Shown piece by piece: positions 63,245-64,000 of a stretch of DNA of 64,000 nucleotides (positions within the stretch are counted from its first letter, which is position 1; each line of letters starts with the position of its first letter). Made by a program: the position numbers and the translations under genes. The notes under the pieces are model-generated. The model saw only the letters and a list, made by a program, of their open reading frames with translations, was not told the DNA's origin and made no database searches. Location of the stretch: the NCBI GenBank assembly GCA_027257055.1, contig JAPVLO010000522.1, forward strand, positions 1,674,001 to 1,738,000, read 5' to 3'. Origin of the DNA: Cephalopachus bancanus (lineage: Eukaryota > Chordata > Mammalia > Primates > Tarsiidae).

Positions 63245-63575
63245 TCCAGTTCTAGAGGCTAAGAAGTTCAAGATTAAGATCCTGGAGGGTTCATTATTGA
63301 TGAGGGCCTGATTTCTGCTTCCAGGATGGTGCCTTGAAAACTGTGTCTCCTGGCAGGGACACATGCTATGTTCTCACATGGCAGAAAGGACAGAAAGGCA
63401 GAAAGGAGGCTAAACTAGTTTTCCACAGCCCTTTTATAAAAGCATTAATCCATTCATGAGGCAAAGACCTAAGAACCTCATACACTCCTAAGGCCTGCCT
63501 CTTAACACTGCTGCATTGAAGGTTAAGTTTCGACATAACTTTTGGAAGGATAAAATAATCAAACCATAGCACATG
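63245..63575 (-). repeat. Old mammalian interspersed repeat in the unit D intron
   Basis: 'ccagttctagaggctaagaagttcaagat', 'cttttataaaagcattaatcc', 'attcatgaggcaaagacc' and 'ggttaagtttcgacataac' correspond, reversed, to the repeat at 46955-47275. Family not assigned. Confidence 0.6.
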
Positions 63576-63727
63576 TCTTCAGCTTAACATTTTCATCCTT
63601 CTAACTGATCTTTGTCACTGGTTTGTGTTTGCAAGTTTGTTCTTGGTCTACCTAAGTACATTCACTCTATTGATTTAAAAAGTATGATTAATGACCTACT
63701 GACTTAACACTATCATTTGGGGATAAA

Positions 63728-63729
<2 letters not shown>

Positions 63730-63769
<40 letters not shown>
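63730..63769. repeat. (CA)n microsatellite
   Basis: About 19 uninterrupted CA units, followed by TG/TA-rich sequence to 63880. Likely polymorphic in length. Confidence 0.95.
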
Positions 63770-63770
<1 letters not shown>

Positions 63771-64000
63771 GTTTTTGTGTTGATACATGTATGTATGTGT
63801 TTATATACATATTTCTAACTGCATGAATAATATATATGAGTGTATATGTGTATATATGTGTATCTATCTATATATAATTTTAGGTATTCTTAACTATTGG
63901 AAGAATTACTTAACAAAGGCTTATGTAAATGCTGAATCCCCAGGGGAACTGGCTGAGGTGTCGTCTATGGTGTATGAAGGCAGCCACAGACTTTCATCCC

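Noticed and set aside
63730..63769. CRISPR-like or other structured array
   Set aside because: A plain CA dinucleotide repeat; no repeat-spacer pattern exists anywhere in the window.

Overview
This is nuclear DNA from a mammal and almost certainly from a primate. It carries at least a dozen 7SL-derived Alu copies, several of them young with intact target-site duplications (TSDs), plus many LINE-1 (L1) copies. The Alu wording (a head reading 'gtggctcagcctgtaatcccgcgc', a linker reading 'cgagacctcatctctacaataaat') differs from human AluS/AluY, so a strepsirrhine (lemur or loris group) is my best inference. Host genes here are exon-sized Ig domains and inactivated copies; bacterial-style long ORFs are absent, and the longest ORFs belong to L1.

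The host content is a piece of a leukocyte immunoglobulin-like receptor (LILR) cluster, all on the + strand. Paralogous units recur: a 3' flank of an off-window copy (about 2.05-3.36 kb); unit A, a heavily damaged LILR pseudogene (exons 8.23-10.40 kb); unit B, a longer pseudogene with signal exon, D1, a duplicated D2, a D4-like domain and a transmembrane/tail exon of activating (LILRA) type (20.77-27.04 kb); unit C, only a 5' flank (30.56-31.48 kb); and unit D (61.58 kb to the window end). Unit D has intact D1 and D2 Ig exons and good splice sites but a 1-base deletion in its signal-peptide exon. The blocks share 5' and 3' flanks, so the cluster grew by segmental duplication and then decayed.

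Mobile DNA fills the rest. A class II (ERVK/betaretrovirus-like) solo LTR with a perfect 6-bp TSD sits upstream of unit A, and a related 3' LTR with a scrap of env and its polypurine tract lies inside unit B. From 32.2 to 58.4 kb there is a nest of L1 elements: an old near-full-length L1 (called alpha) interrupted by three Alus, an HNRNPF processed pseudogene and a second near-full-length L1 (beta) that brought about 0.9 kb of downstream DNA with it (a 3' transduction bounded by a 16-bp TSD). Next comes a 5'-truncated L1 (delta) split by another near-full-length L1 (gamma). All L1 reading frames are broken. Further L1 pieces lie at 0-2, 11.8-13.5, 14.4-15.3 (5'-inverted), 17.4-19.2, 29.4-30.5 (5'-inverted), 58.5-58.8 and 59.9-60.6 kb.

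No gene in the window is demonstrably intact, and I saw no tRNA, rRNA or CRISPR. All homology statements come from reading the sequence and from family knowledge; no database search was run.
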